Origin: Gemmatimonadota bacterium
Lineage (GTDB): Bacteria > Gemmatimonadota > Gemmatimonadetes > Gemmatimonadales > Gemmatimonadaceae
NCBI GenBank assembly: GCA_016191225.1
Contig: JACPPC010000003.1
Location: 1 to 64,000, forward strand
Reading direction: 5' to 3'
Length of the DNA stretch: 64,000 bases
Under the pieces are notes generated by a model. That model ran no database searches, had not been told where the DNA came from, and saw only the letters and a program-made list of their open reading frames with translations. Below, piece by piece: positions 32,045 to 41,504 of this stretch (positions within the stretch are counted from its first letter, which is position 1; each line of letters starts with the position of its first letter). The position numbers and the translations under genes are program-made.

Positions 32045-33046
32045 TCAGTCGAGCGCCGCTCGCGCCTCGCGCGTCAGCCGCCGCACGATCTCGCCCGCCG
32101 GCTCGATCGTGTCGATCGCGTGCACGCTCCGCCCGGCCTGCCAGTAGTCCTTTTCGCCCGTCTCGTCGAGCGAGCTCCGCTTGAGCTGCCACAGCGATCG
32201 CAGCCCGTAGAAGGTGCGCATCCAGTGCTTTGTCCTGCGCCCCCTGAACAGCCACCGCGCCACCGGCCCGACCGTCGTGCCGAGCCGGGTGATGTACGGC
32301 GTGCGGATCACCGACACCGGCACCCCCGTGATCCGCTCGGTGAGCACGATGTCATCCTCCTCCGCCCTGAGGATCGCCTCCTTGTACACGCCGCTGGCGC
32401 GGCATTCGGGCGTGGCGATGAACCGCGTGCCGAGCTGCACCCCCACGTACCCGATCCTCAGCGCCTCGGCCACCTCGGCGCCGGTGGCGATCCCGCCCGC
32501 GCAGACCACCGGCAGCCCGAGGGGCGCGAGCTCGTCGAACAGCTCCTGCGGTGTGCGCGAGCCGGTGTGGCCCCCGGCCCGCCGATTGACGGCGATCAGG
32601 CCGTGCGCCCCGCCGTCGCGCCCCTTGGCCCCCCACTTGAGCTCGGTCACGTCGTGGAACACGAGCCCGCCGTGCGGCGCCACCGCGTCCACGACCCAGC
32701 GCGGGTTCCCCAGCGAGGTGATGAAGAACCGCACCCCCTCCTCGAGGGCCACGTCCACCCAGCGCCGCATTCGCTCGAGGTAGGTCCTGCTCGACGCCTC
32801 GATCAGCGCGTTGAAGCCGTACGGCCGGCCGCCGCTGAGCTCGCGGATCAGCCTGAGCCCCGCGCGGAACTCGTGCCCGTGCACGTAGGTGAGCGAGATC
32901 GGCTGCACCACGCCGATGCCCCCCGCCGCCGAGACGGCGGCCACCAGTTCGGGGTTGCTGCAGGGGTACAGCGGCCCGCAAATGATCGGGGTCGCGATCC
33001 CCAGGTGCCGCGTGAGGGGCGTGGCGATCCCGGCCGGCTCGCTCAC
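32045..33046 (-). CDS. Nitronate monooxygenase/2-nitropropane dioxygenase-family FMN protein
   Basis: A 333-residue TIM-barrel flavoprotein. FMN/phosphate-binding features are [15 protein letters not shown] and [10 protein letters not shown], and the HTG segment (GGHTG) corresponds to the catalytic His region of the family. It could detoxify nitronates or act as an enoyl reductase-like (FabK group) enzyme. GTG 33046 overlaps the thioesterase-like gene by GTGA, pointing to lipid metabolism as an alternative. Confidence 0.85.
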   Translation of the reverse strand: MSEPAGIATPLTRHLGIATPIICGPLYPCSNPELVAAVSAAGGIGVVQPISLTYVHGHEFRAGLRLIRELSGGRPYGFNALIEASSRTYLERMRRWVDVALEEGVRFFITSLGNPRWVVDAVAPHGGLVFHDVTELKWGAKGRDGGAHGLIAVNRRAGGHTGSRTPQELFDELAPLGLPVVCAGGIATGAEVAEALRIGYVGVQLGTRFIATPECRASGVYKEAILRAEEDDIVLTERITGVPVSVIRTPYITRLGTTVGPVARWLFRGRRTKHWMRTFYGLRSLWQLKRSSLDETGEKDYWQAGRSVHAIDTIEPAGEIVRRLTREARAALD

Positions 33047-33531
33047 GCGACCTTCGGCGGCGCGAGGCGCCAGCGCGCCGTCACCCGTGCCACTTCCTCG
33101 CCCGCGCCATCGCGAATGTGCGCCACCACGTCGTGGTCCATCGGCGCCGTGACCTGCGGCAGCGTGGTGTGCGTCTCCGCCGTGAGCGTGCCCCGCGCCT
33201 TCTTCAGGTACTCGCAGCTCAGGTTCGTCACGATCCCCCGCACCCCCGCCGGCAGCGCCGACATCATGGCCAGCCCGCTCACCATCTCCCCCAGGTTCAC
33301 CAGCGCCACCGCGTGCACCGAGTTGAGGTGGTTGCGCACGCCGCGACGGTCACGCAGGGTGACCACGGCATGCCCGTCGCCGAAGTCCCGCACCCGCGCG
33401 CCGATCGTCCCGGTGTACGGCGCGGTGCGGCCCGCGAGCACGCTGAAGAGCCAGCGTCCGCCGGGGAGGCCGTTCAACCGGTCCCACATCGCGGTGACCT
33501 TCGCCCCCGGTGCGTCGAGTGAAGCGGCCAT
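33043..33531 (-). CDS. Hotdog-fold thioesterase-like protein (DUF4442 type)
   Basis: A 162-residue hotdog-fold protein. The [21 protein letters not shown] helix and later [12 protein letters not shown] strands fit the DUF4442/PaaI-like family, which hydrolyse or bind acyl-CoA. The active-site Asn/His (N-x-L-N-S-V-H) is visible. Overlaps the next gene by 4 bp, suggesting a shared role. Confidence 0.8.
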   Translation of the reverse strand: MAASLDAPGAKVTAMWDRLNGLPGGRWLFSVLAGRTAPYTGTIGARVRDFGDGHAVVTLRDRRGVRNHLNSVHAVALVNLGEMVSGLAMMSALPAGVRGIVTNLSCEYLKKARGTLTAETHTTLPQVTAPMDHDVVAHIRDGAGEEVARVTARWRLAPPKVA

Positions 33532-33607
33532 CGTGTCGTCCTCGTGTGTGACGCGCCGCGCGCGGGCGCGAAGGGGCGCGGCGAATCCGGCGCTCCCCGC
33601 CGTCAGG

Positions 33608-33949
33608 TCAGGTGGACGCGCCGCGCAGCGCGCTCGTCACGCCGGCCGCGCTCGCCGCCAGCGCGAGCGGGAAGAGCAGCATCAGCGCGAGAAAGCCCGC
33701 CGTACCCGCCTTCATGATCGTGCCCACCGCGGTCGCGACTTCCATCGCCGACCCGTACGACGCGGTCAGCGCAAACAGCGCGCACCAGCCGAGCGCGGCG
33801 GAGAGCCCGGCCACCCGCGCCGGGCGCCGGTCGGGCGTCGCGGCGAGCCCCCATGCCGCGCCAAGCACCGGCACGGCCCACCAGCCCACCGTGTACGTGC
33901 CGACGGCGAACGCCGCCGACAGCATCAGGATGCCAAGGAGCGCCTTCAC
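33608..33949 (-). CDS. Small integral membrane protein, 113 aa
   Basis: Three to four hydrophobic helices with short loops and no motif I recognise. GTG 33949 overlaps the penicillin acylase stop (GTGA), so the two are coupled and it may be expressed with the acylase. Confidence 0.65.
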   Translation of the reverse strand: MKALLGILMLSAAFAVGTYTVGWWAVPVLGAAWGLAATPDRRPARVAGLSAALGWCALFALTASYGSAMEVATAVGTIMKAGTAGFLALMLLFPLALAASAAGVTSALRGAST

Positions 33950-36438
33950 CTGGACCCCGCCGGGACAAGGGTGAGTGTCGCGATCGTGCGATTCGGCGGG
34001 ACGGCGCCGAACAGCGCGCTGTCGAGCCCCCCGCTCGCCCACTGGGGGACCCGGTTCTTGTAGTACCGGCTGAACGGGTTCCCCGACTGGCCGCCGGGGT
34101 ACGTGGTCCATGCGTGCAGCTCGGGGCCGGTCTCGACGAGCAGCCGCTCGCTCGAGCTGTGGGTGCCATTCGCCGCGCGCGGCGCGATCGTCTCGGGGCC
34201 GCTGCGGGCCTGCACGCCATGCTCGCCGAACGGCGCCAGCCGCAGCAGGTGGTTGATCTCGATCGGGCCGCGCCGTCCCCACTGCCAGGCCTCGCCGTTC
34301 TCGTCGCCGTACTTCTTCGTCAGGTCGTTCAGCGCCCCCACCAGCGCCGCGGCGAGCATGTCGTCCCTCGACTCCACCACGCCCGGCGTCCGCTTGTCGT
34401 CCCACCACGGGCTCGCGGGGTCGCGCATCAGCCGTGCAAGCGCCATCGCCCCCGGCACCGGCGGTCGCAGCGGCGACAGCGAGTCGGCCGGAATGAGCTC
34501 GTCCCAGACGCCGCGCGACAGGAACTCCATCGCGCTCTCGAACAGCACCGCCCGCTTGTCGCCGGGAGTGTAGCTCCGCGACCACTCGGCCAGCAGCGCC
34601 GCGGCGTGCGTCAGCTCCGGCGCGCCATGCCCCCCCTTGGCCAGCCGCTCCGCCGCCCCCAGGAACTCGGGCACGAACAGGTCCGCCCGCGCGCTCCCGC
34701 TGTCGACCTGCATCCGGCGAATCGCATCGGGGGTCCACGCCGAGTCGGCGCGCAGCCGCTGGTTGATGCGCATGGCGCGGAACGGCGCCGGCCAGCTCGC
34801 GCCGAGGTAGCGCTTGTTGACCTTTGGGTCGATCGGCTGCTGGTTGGCGCTCGCCAGGAACCCCTGCGCCGGGTTCACCGACTGCGGGTACTGGTCGAGC
34901 GGCCAGTAGCCCGTCCAGTCGCTGGCCCGCGTCGACCCGTCGCGGACCTCGATGCCGGAGCCGTTCCCCGGGCGGATCGGGTAGCGCCCGGTGGAGCGGA
35001 TGCCGATCGAGCCGGCGCGATCGGCCATGATGAAGTTCTGCGCCGGTGCGACATACCCCTCCATCGCCGTCATCAGCGTCGCCACCGAGGTCGCCCGCTG
35101 GGCCCTCTGGAAGACCGCGATCGACGCCGCGGCGTTCGTGGTGTCGAGCGCCGTCCACCGCATCGACACCCACGCGCCCCGGAGCGAGCGCATCGGGCCG
35201 CGGTGCGTGAAGTACAGCGTGTCGAGCTGCAGCCGTCGGCCGCCGGGGCCCCGGTACACCTCCTCGTGCACCTCGAGCGGCACCCAGGCGCCGTCGAGCT
35301 TGTACTTCGTGGGGTGCCTGCCGTCGTCCACCGTCTCGCGATACAGGTCGAGCACGTCGGCGCCGGTGTTCGTCGCCGACCAGGCCACGTCGCGGTTGAA
35401 GCCCAGCACGATCGATGGCGTTCCCGCGAAGGTGAAGCCGTACGCGTCGAGCTCGCCCTTCACGGTCAGGTGCGCCTCGTACCAGATGCTCGGCAGCGAC
35501 AGGTCGAGGTGCGGGTCGCCGGAGAGGATCGCGTAGCCGTGCTTCGTGCGCCGCGGCGAGACCGCCCAGTTGTTGCTCGCCTCGCGCCACTCCGGGTCGC
35601 CCGCCGTCGCGCCGCCGACGGCGCTCGCCGCGAGTGCCACCGTCCCCGCCGCCGAGAGGATCGCGGTGTCGGGTGCGCCCGGCGGTGGCAGCTTCCGCAG
35701 GTCGAACCGCGTCGCCTTCTGCCCGTTGGGCTGGATCGGCTCCTGGATCGGCGCCTCGGCGGCGTACAGCTGCTCCGCGGCGGCGCGCCCCACGAGGGCC
35801 CCCGCCAGCACCACGCTGTACTCGGGCACCTGGAACGACAGCGTCTGGTTCATGCGGCTCAGCAGGTACATCGTGTGCTTCGGCTCCCAGCGCATCGGCA
35901 GGCGGCCCAGGAGCCGGTACTCGATCGGCAATTCCCACGGCTGCATCTGCGCCACGTACGCGTTCACCCCGTCGGCGTAGGCGTCGAGCGACCGCCGCTC
36001 GGGGCCGCCTTCCTTGAGGAGCGCGAACTTGCGCTCGGCGGCCCAGCCCAGCCCGATGCGGCGCGCCACCGTGTCGAGGCGCAGCAGCTGCGGGTTGAGC
36101 TCGCTCAGCGTGCCGGCGGCGGCGCGCGTCTGCAGCTCGAGCTGGAACAGGCGGTCGCGCGCCACCACCCAGCCCAGCGCGCGGTAAGCGTCCTCGGGGC
36201 TGCCGGCGACCACGTGCGGCACCGCCCGATCGTCATAAGTGATGGTCACCGCGCCGGCGAGGCCGGGCACGATCCCCTTCATCCGTGGCGGGATCCGCGC
36301 CGCCCGCGCGGCCCCGACGGCGCCGTTCGCCGGGTCGAGGAGCGGCCCCAGTGGCGGCAGGGGGCCCGAGCGGCGCGCCCCCACCCAGCAGAGCGCGAAG
36401 GCGAGGATCGCGGAACAGGTGAGCCGGATGGGGCGCAT
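33946..36438 (-). CDS. Penicillin acylase-family N-terminal-nucleophile amidase
   Basis: An 830-residue exported precursor with an N-terminal hydrophobic signal. The autoprocessing site reads A287-S288-N-N-W, the family signature in which Ser becomes the N-terminal nucleophile of the beta chain. The preceding alpha part and spacer are of usual length. Further family motifs are WSATNTGADV and a late NGSGIEV region. Likely acts in the periplasm on acyl-homoserine lactones, acyl-amino acids or beta-lactams; the substrate is not predictable. Start is ATG 36438. Confidence 0.9.
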   Translation of the reverse strand: MRPIRLTCSAILAFALCWVGARRSGPLPPLGPLLDPANGAVGAARAARIPPRMKGIVPGLAGAVTITYDDRAVPHVVAGSPEDAYRALGWVVARDRLFQLELQTRAAAGTLSELNPQLLRLDTVARRIGLGWAAERKFALLKEGGPERRSLDAYADGVNAYVAQMQPWELPIEYRLLGRLPMRWEPKHTMYLLSRMNQTLSFQVPEYSVVLAGALVGRAAAEQLYAAEAPIQEPIQPNGQKATRFDLRKLPPPGAPDTAILSAAGTVALAASAVGGATAGDPEWREASNNWAVSPRRTKHGYAILSGDPHLDLSLPSIWYEAHLTVKGELDAYGFTFAGTPSIVLGFNRDVAWSATNTGADVLDLYRETVDDGRHPTKYKLDGAWVPLEVHEEVYRGPGGRRLQLDTLYFTHRGPMRSLRGAWVSMRWTALDTTNAAASIAVFQRAQRATSVATLMTAMEGYVAPAQNFIMADRAGSIGIRSTGRYPIRPGNGSGIEVRDGSTRASDWTGYWPLDQYPQSVNPAQGFLASANQQPIDPKVNKRYLGASWPAPFRAMRINQRLRADSAWTPDAIRRMQVDSGSARADLFVPEFLGAAERLAKGGHGAPELTHAAALLAEWSRSYTPGDKRAVLFESAMEFLSRGVWDELIPADSLSPLRPPVPGAMALARLMRDPASPWWDDKRTPGVVESRDDMLAAALVGALNDLTKKYGDENGEAWQWGRRGPIEINHLLRLAPFGEHGVQARSGPETIAPRAANGTHSSSERLLVETGPELHAWTTYPGGQSGNPFSRYYKNRVPQWASGGLDSALFGAVPPNRTIATLTLVPAGSR

Positions 36439-36468
36439 CGGGAGTCCTGGTGGACGGTGCAGGGAGCG

Positions 36469-37260
36469 CTAGTTGTCGCCGCCGATGAGGCCGCCGAGGC
36501 CGCCGAGCAGCCCCCCTTCCTCGCGGCGACGACCGCCACCGCGAGGCGCCGAGGCGAGAATCTTGTCGGCGAGCCGCGAGAAGGGGAGGGTCTGCAGCAG
36601 CACGCGCCCCGGACCGGAGAGCTTCGCGAAGAACAGCCCCTCGCCGCCGAACAGCGCCGTCTTCACGCCGGGCACCATCTCGATGTCGTAGTCCACCGAC
36701 TCCTGCATCGCCACCAGGCAGCCGGTGTCGACGCGCAGCACCTCGCCCGGCTTGAGGTCCACCACGTGGATCGTGCCGCAGGCGTGCAGGAAGGCGAGCC
36801 CGTCGCCCTCGATCCGCTGCAGGATGAACCCCTCGCCACCGAAGAACCCGGCGCCGATGCGCCTGGTGAAGGCGATCGTGACGTTGATGCCGCGGGCCCC
36901 GCACAGGAACGAGTCCTTCTGGCAGATGATCCGGCCCTGCCATTGCGCGAGGTCCACCGGCAGGATCTTGCCGGGGTAGGGCGACGCGAAGGCCACGTCG
37001 CGGCGCACCGCCGCCTCGTTGCCGAAGAGCGTGACGAAGAACGAGTCGCCCGAGAGGAGCCGCTTCCCCCCCGCCAGCAGCTTGCTGAACATCGACCCGC
37101 CGCTCCCCGTCATGTCGAGCGTGGTCGCCATCCGGATGCCGTCCTGCATGAACATCATGGCGCCCGCCTCGGCGACCACCGCCTCGCCGGGGTCGAGGGT
37201 CACGATGACGCCCTGGAGGTCGTCGCCGATGATCTGGTAGTCGATGACGTCGGCTGGCAT
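36469..37260 (-). CDS. AIM24/TIGR00266-family protein
   Basis: A 263-residue soluble beta-rich protein: YQIIGDDLQGVIVTLDPGE, EAGAMMFM, repeated GGEG(F/L) turns and a Gly-rich acidic tail. These are hallmarks of the AIM24 (TIGR00266) family, whose biochemical role is unknown. No signal peptide. Ends 30 bp before the penicillin acylase start and may share its transcript. Confidence 0.88.
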   Translation of the reverse strand: MPADVIDYQIIGDDLQGVIVTLDPGEAVVAEAGAMMFMQDGIRMATTLDMTGSGGSMFSKLLAGGKRLLSGDSFFVTLFGNEAAVRRDVAFASPYPGKILPVDLAQWQGRIICQKDSFLCGARGINVTIAFTRRIGAGFFGGEGFILQRIEGDGLAFLHACGTIHVVDLKPGEVLRVDTGCLVAMQESVDYDIEMVPGVKTALFGGEGLFFAKLSGPGRVLLQTLPFSRLADKILASAPRGGGRRREEGGLLGGLGGLIGGDN

Positions 37261-37484
37261 GACGGGGTCCGCGTGTCGGGGTTTGGGGAGGAGGGGAAGG
37301 TCGCCCCGGGGCCCGGTGCGGCGAAAGGGGGACTCCGTGGCGTCGCCGGTCGTGGACGATGGCACTTTGCGCCGGCTCGGGAGTAGTTTAGCGCGTTGAG
37401 GTGAGCGGCCGTTCCCGCGCTGGCGCGGGACCTGCCCTCTGTGCTGGCCACGAGCAATCACCGATGCCACGCGCCGGAGTCCAC

Positions 37485-38117
37485 ATGCCGTCCCCGTCCT
37501 TCCGCTCGCGCGCGGGGCGCGCCGCCCGCTGGGGCGCCGCCGCCACCGCCGCGCTCGCGCTCGCCGCCTGCTCGAGCACGCGCGTCTCGCGCATCGACCC
37601 CAACGCCGTCACCGACCTCTCGGGGCGCTGGAACGACGCCGACTCGCGCCTCGTCGCCAACGCGCTCATCCAGCAGTCGCTCGGGAACCCGTGGGCGCGG
37701 AACTTCGCGCAGGCCAACGGCGGCCGGCAGCCGACGGTGATCATCGGCTCGATCCGCAACAAGTCGATGGAGCACATTCCCGTCGGCACCTTCGTGGCCG
37801 ACCTCGAGCGCGCCCTCGTCAACTCGGGGCAGGTGCAGGTGGTGGCGAGCAAGGCCGAGCGCGGCCAGCTGCGCGACGAGCGCGCCGACCAGCAGCAGAA
37901 CGCCGCCGCCGACTCCCGCGCCCGGCTCGCCCGCGAGCAGGGGGCGCGCTACATGCTGCAGGGCGACGTCCAGACGATCGAGGATTCCGAGGGAAAGGAG
38001 AAGGTCGTGTTCTACCAGGTGGACGCGGCGCTGATCGACCTCGAGACGAACGCCAAGGTCTGGATCGGCCAGCACAAGATCAAGAAGTACATCGAGCGTC
38101 GCGGCATCGGACTCTGA
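37485..38117 (+). CDS. lpoB: Penicillin-binding protein activator LpoB-like lipoprotein
   Basis: A 210-residue lipoprotein (lipobox LAAC). The LpoB fold motifs are RLVANALIQQSL, VIIGSIRNKSMEHIPVGTF and ARYMLQGDVQTIED. In Enterobacteria LpoB activates the peptidoglycan synthase PBP1B from the outer membrane. ATG 37485 is chosen because GGAG lies 7 bp upstream; ATG 37464 is an alternative. First of three consecutive lipoprotein genes. Confidence 0.85.
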   Translation: MPSPSFRSRAGRAARWGAAATAALALAACSSTRVSRIDPNAVTDLSGRWNDADSRLVANALIQQSLGNPWARNFAQANGGRQPTVIIGSIRNKSMEHIPVGTFVADLERALVNSGQVQVVASKAERGQLRDERADQQQNAAADSRARLAREQGARYMLQGDVQTIEDSEGKEKVVFYQVDAALIDLETNAKVWIGQHKIKKYIERRGIGL

Positions 38118-38130
38118 GCGGGGGCACACC

Positions 38131-38955
38131 ATGCGAACCAGGACCCTGACCGTCGTCGCCTGCCTCGCGCTGGCCGCCGTCGCCGCCTGCGCATCGCGGC
38201 GCGTGCGCGAGCGGCCGATTTCGGTGAACGGCGACAAGATGCCCAACCCCGACTCGATCGCCGCCAGCTATGCCGTGCGCGGCGAGGCCGAGCGGGCCCG
38301 CCTCGCCGCCCGGCGCGACTCGATCGCGGCGGTGGCCGCGGCCTCGTGCAGCGGCGAAACCTGCGCGGCGATGACCCGTGGCGAGGTCGTGCTCGGCATG
38401 AACGACGCCCAGGTCATGACCGCCACCCGCACCAGCGCCGACGCCTGGTCGGTGCGCCGCGCCGGCACGGCCACGGTCATGGTGGCCGCCCGGCCGCAGT
38501 TCCAGCCCCGCGACGCCACCGGCGAGCTGGCGATGGTGCAGCTGGTGGACGGCCGCGTCACCACCTACGCCTACCGCGAGCCGCAGGGACTGCGGGTGGT
38601 CAGCGCCGGCGCCGACGCCACCGACGCCGCGCGGGCCAGGGCGCAGGCCGCCTCGCTGATCAGGGAGGGCGACGACTTCAACGCCGCCGGCCGCCGCGCG
38701 GAGGCCCTCGACCGCTACGATCGCGCCCTCCTCCTCGACGGTGACAACCCGATGCTGCAGTACAAGGTCGCCACCCTGCTCGACCTCCAGTTGCGGCCGC
38801 AGGAGGCGCTGATGCGCTACCAGCGCTTCGTGCAGCAGATACGGCTGCAGGAGATTCAGGCCTCGGGCGAGGCGGCGGCGAAGCAGGCGGAGGCGATCGC
38901 GATGGCCCAGCAGCGCATCGTGATCCTGCAGCAGAAGGCCGCGCCGTCGCCCTGA
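38131..38955 (+). CDS. Lipoprotein with C-terminal TPR-like helices
   Basis: A 274-residue protein with lipobox VAAC. Residues ~75-160 are a compact domain with CSGETC (possible disulfide) and GxxxxDAQVMTATRTS. The C-terminal ~90 residues are TPR-like (AGRRAEALDRYDRALLLDGD) and then a Gln-rich helix. Position just after lpoB (13 bp gap) suggests the same envelope role. Family not named. Confidence 0.75.
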   Translation: MRTRTLTVVACLALAAVAACASRRVRERPISVNGDKMPNPDSIAASYAVRGEAERARLAARRDSIAAVAAASCSGETCAAMTRGEVVLGMNDAQVMTATRTSADAWSVRRAGTATVMVAARPQFQPRDATGELAMVQLVDGRVTTYAYREPQGLRVVSAGADATDAARARAQAASLIREGDDFNAAGRRAEALDRYDRALLLDGDNPMLQYKVATLLDLQLRPQEALMRYQRFVQQIRLQEIQASGEAAAKQAEAIAMAQQRIVILQQKAAPSP

Positions 38956-38972
38956 GCCGCCGCGCGGAAGTC

Positions 38973-40532
38973 GTGCCGCGGAGGATCGGTCCCGCCCTGG
39001 TGGCGGTGCTCGCGCTCACGGGATGCGCGGTCGCCGCCACCTTGCGCTCGTATGACGTCACCCCGAGCGGGCTCGAGCGCACCGAGCAGCGGCTCCGCGT
39101 CTGGTTGTCGCGCGCCCGATCCGACTCCGCCGCCTGGCCGGCGGCCAGCGCCCTCCCCGGCGATCAGCTGCTCCGCACGCTCTACGAGGGAACCTTCGCC
39201 TTCTACAACCGGAAGTTCCGGCAGGCCGGCGAGAAGTTCGACGAGGCCGACCGGATCACCGAGGCGCGGTACACCAGGAGCCTGTCGCAGAACGCGCTGG
39301 CGATGCTCACCAACGACCGCGAGCTCGACTTCGAGCCGGGGATCAACGAGCGGCTGTTGATCCACTACTACGGCGCCTTGTCGTTCATCGGCGCCGGCGA
39401 CCTCGAGGGGGCCGCCGTCGAGGCCCGCAAGCTCGGCTACCTGCTCGAGAAGTTCGGCGGCGACCTCACCGACCGCGACCGGTCCTCGCGCACGATGCTG
39501 CGCTGGTTTGCCGGTGCGGTGTTCGAGGCGGCGGGGGAGCGCAACGACGCCCTCGTCAGCTACCGCAATGCCCGTGCCCTCGCCGGCGACAGCGTGCGCG
39601 GTGCCGACGACGATCGGCTGCCGGTGGACGGCCTGGTGGCCGACAGCGGCGACGTGCTGGTGGTGGTGGAGCAGGGCTTCGTCGCCTTTCCCGTTCCCTT
39701 CGACATCTCGATTCCCCTCTACCAGCACGAGGCCCGGTACTACGACAGCGACGCCGACCGGTCGCGGCAAGCCTGGATGTCCGGGCGGGTGGGGCTTCGC
39801 ATGCGGGCGCAGCTGGCGGGGATGCCGGGGGGCGGGCTCTACTGGGGCCAGACGCCGGGCTCCCTCGTCGTCGCCAACGAGTTCGGGATGATGACCGCCG
39901 TCGACCCCGACTCGGTGAGCATGGCGTACCGCGGGGGGCACCGGTACAACTATCGCTACGACCCGCGGTGGGGCGGGCTCCCCGTGCGCGCGGCGGTCGC
40001 CGACCGCATCCTCAAGCTCTCGATTCCCGTGTACCGCGTGCCGCGCGGGGCGGGGACGCCGCGCGTCGCGACGGCGGCTGGTGCCGCCGCCCCCTTTGCG
40101 TGGGGCAATCTCTCCGAGGCCGAGGTCGCCGACTTCGACCGCGAGCGCGCCTGGACCTACACCCGCGCCGTGCTGCGAGTGGCGGTGAAGGCGATCGCCG
40201 CCGAGGCCGCCGAGCAGGCGGCGCGGAAGGCGGCCGAGGGGAAGAAGGGGGGCAAGAAGGACGAGGCGAACGCCGCGCGCTGGGGGCGCTTCTTCGGCTT
40301 CCTCACCAGCGCAAGCGGCGCGATCCTCGAGCGCGCCGACACCCGGAGCTGGAACCTCCTGCCCCATAGCGTGAGCCTGGTGCGCGTGCGCCTTCCGGCC
40401 GGACGGCAGACGGTGCGCCTCACCGCCCCCGGCGGCGCGGACGGCACGATCGAGGTGCCCGACGTGCTGGTGCGGGCGGGGCAGCTCACCTTCGCCTCGC
40501 GGCGGTTCTGGGGGTCGGAGGCGGAGTGGTGA
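38973..40532 (+). CDS. COG3014-like lipoprotein downstream of LpoB
   Basis: A 519-residue lipoprotein from GTG 38973 (lipobox LTGC). The N-terminal half is helical and TPR-like with a long AEAR/KLGYLLEKFG segment; the central region has a repeated tyrosine-rich strand pattern. In other bacteria COG3014 proteins sit beside lpoB, which supports the family guess; I do not recall a known biochemical function. Confidence 0.7.
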   Translation: MPRRIGPALVAVLALTGCAVAATLRSYDVTPSGLERTEQRLRVWLSRARSDSAAWPAASALPGDQLLRTLYEGTFAFYNRKFRQAGEKFDEADRITEARYTRSLSQNALAMLTNDRELDFEPGINERLLIHYYGALSFIGAGDLEGAAVEARKLGYLLEKFGGDLTDRDRSSRTMLRWFAGAVFEAAGERNDALVSYRNARALAGDSVRGADDDRLPVDGLVADSGDVLVVVEQGFVAFPVPFDISIPLYQHEARYYDSDADRSRQAWMSGRVGLRMRAQLAGMPGGGLYWGQTPGSLVVANEFGMMTAVDPDSVSMAYRGGHRYNYRYDPRWGGLPVRAAVADRILKLSIPVYRVPRGAGTPRVATAAGAAAPFAWGNLSEAEVADFDRERAWTYTRAVLRVAVKAIAAEAAEQAARKAAEGKKGGKKDEANAARWGRFFGFLTSASGAILERADTRSWNLLPHSVSLVRVRLPAGRQTVRLTAPGGADGTIEVPDVLVRAGQLTFASRRFWGSEAEW

Positions 40533-40763
40533 GCGTCCCGGAGGGGAAGGGCGAGGAAGGCGAGGCCGGCGCAACCACAACGCCGCCGAGGCGCACGGAA
40601 ACGCACGAAGGGGCACGACTTGCCCACGGCGGGCGATTCAGGGCGCGAAGACGGGCACTCGGCCGCCGCCCCGAGCCCCGCCCTTAACGTCGCAGCGCGC
40701 CGGTCGTCTCCCGCCGCATCGCGAGGGGAGCGCGAGACGACCCGAACCACATGGAGACCGGCA

Positions 40764-41351
40764 ATGCGATCGTTGCACCGACTGCGTCACCTCGCGCTCA
40801 CGGGAACGCTGGCCATCGTCGCCGCCTGCGACAGCGAGCGGGCCACCTCGTCCACCGCCGACGCGCGGCTCGCCGAGGACCTCATGCTCGGCGTCGGCAC
40901 CAGCACCAGCGCCCAGCAGCTGCGAGGCGGCGGACCGCCCGACATCAACCACCTCCTCCGCAACGCCCCCGACTCGATCAAGCCCACCGCCGACCAGGTC
41001 GCCGCGATCGCCGCCCTGCAGGCGGCATTCGAGACGGCCAGCGCAGCCGACCTCACCCTCCTCCGGCAGCTGCACGATTCGGCCATGGCGCTGCGTGGCG
41101 CCGGTGCCTCGCGCGATGACGTGCGCGCCGTGCTCGCGACCGGCGACGCGGCCCGCACCCGGCTGCGCGCCGCACAGGACGCGCTGCGCGACGCGATCGA
41201 CGCGGTGCTCACCGATGCGCAAAAGGCGTGGCTCAAGGCCAACCTGCCGCCACCGTTCGCCGGTGGGCCGTTTGGCCCGGGCGAGCGTCGCCGTGGTCCG
41301 GGCGGCATGGGTGGTCCGCCCGCCGGTGGCCCGCCCCCCGGCGGCCCGTAG
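40764..41351 (+). CDS. Spy/CpxP-like periplasmic lipoprotein
   Basis: A 195-residue lipoprotein (lipobox VAAC). Helical DQVAAIAALQAAFE and LTDAQKAWL segments fit the LTxxQ-type repeats of Spy/CpxP stress chaperones. The C terminus is Gly/Pro-rich. A GGAG lies 7 bp before ATG 40764. The 230-bp gap before it holds no other gene. Confidence 0.65.
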   Translation: MRSLHRLRHLALTGTLAIVAACDSERATSSTADARLAEDLMLGVGTSTSAQQLRGGGPPDINHLLRNAPDSIKPTADQVAAIAALQAAFETASAADLTLLRQLHDSAMALRGAGASRDDVRAVLATGDAARTRLRAAQDALRDAIDAVLTDAQKAWLKANLPPPFAGGPFGPGERRRGPGGMGGPPAGGPPPGGP

Positions 41352-41504
41352 GTTTGCATCGCCCGTGAAATCGATGGGGCGCCGGTCGCGCGAGTGGCCG
41401 GCGCCCCTCGCCGTTCCCGGTGGAGGCGGCTCCCCCCGGCGCCGCCGGGCGCAGGGACCGCGGCGCCTTGGCGCGGCCGGGCGACGCGAGGCAAATTCCC
41501 CGCC

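Noticed and set aside
37361-37372. Possible sigma-54 site (TGGCAC with TTGC)
   Set aside because: The two halves are too close to fit the -24/-12 spacing.
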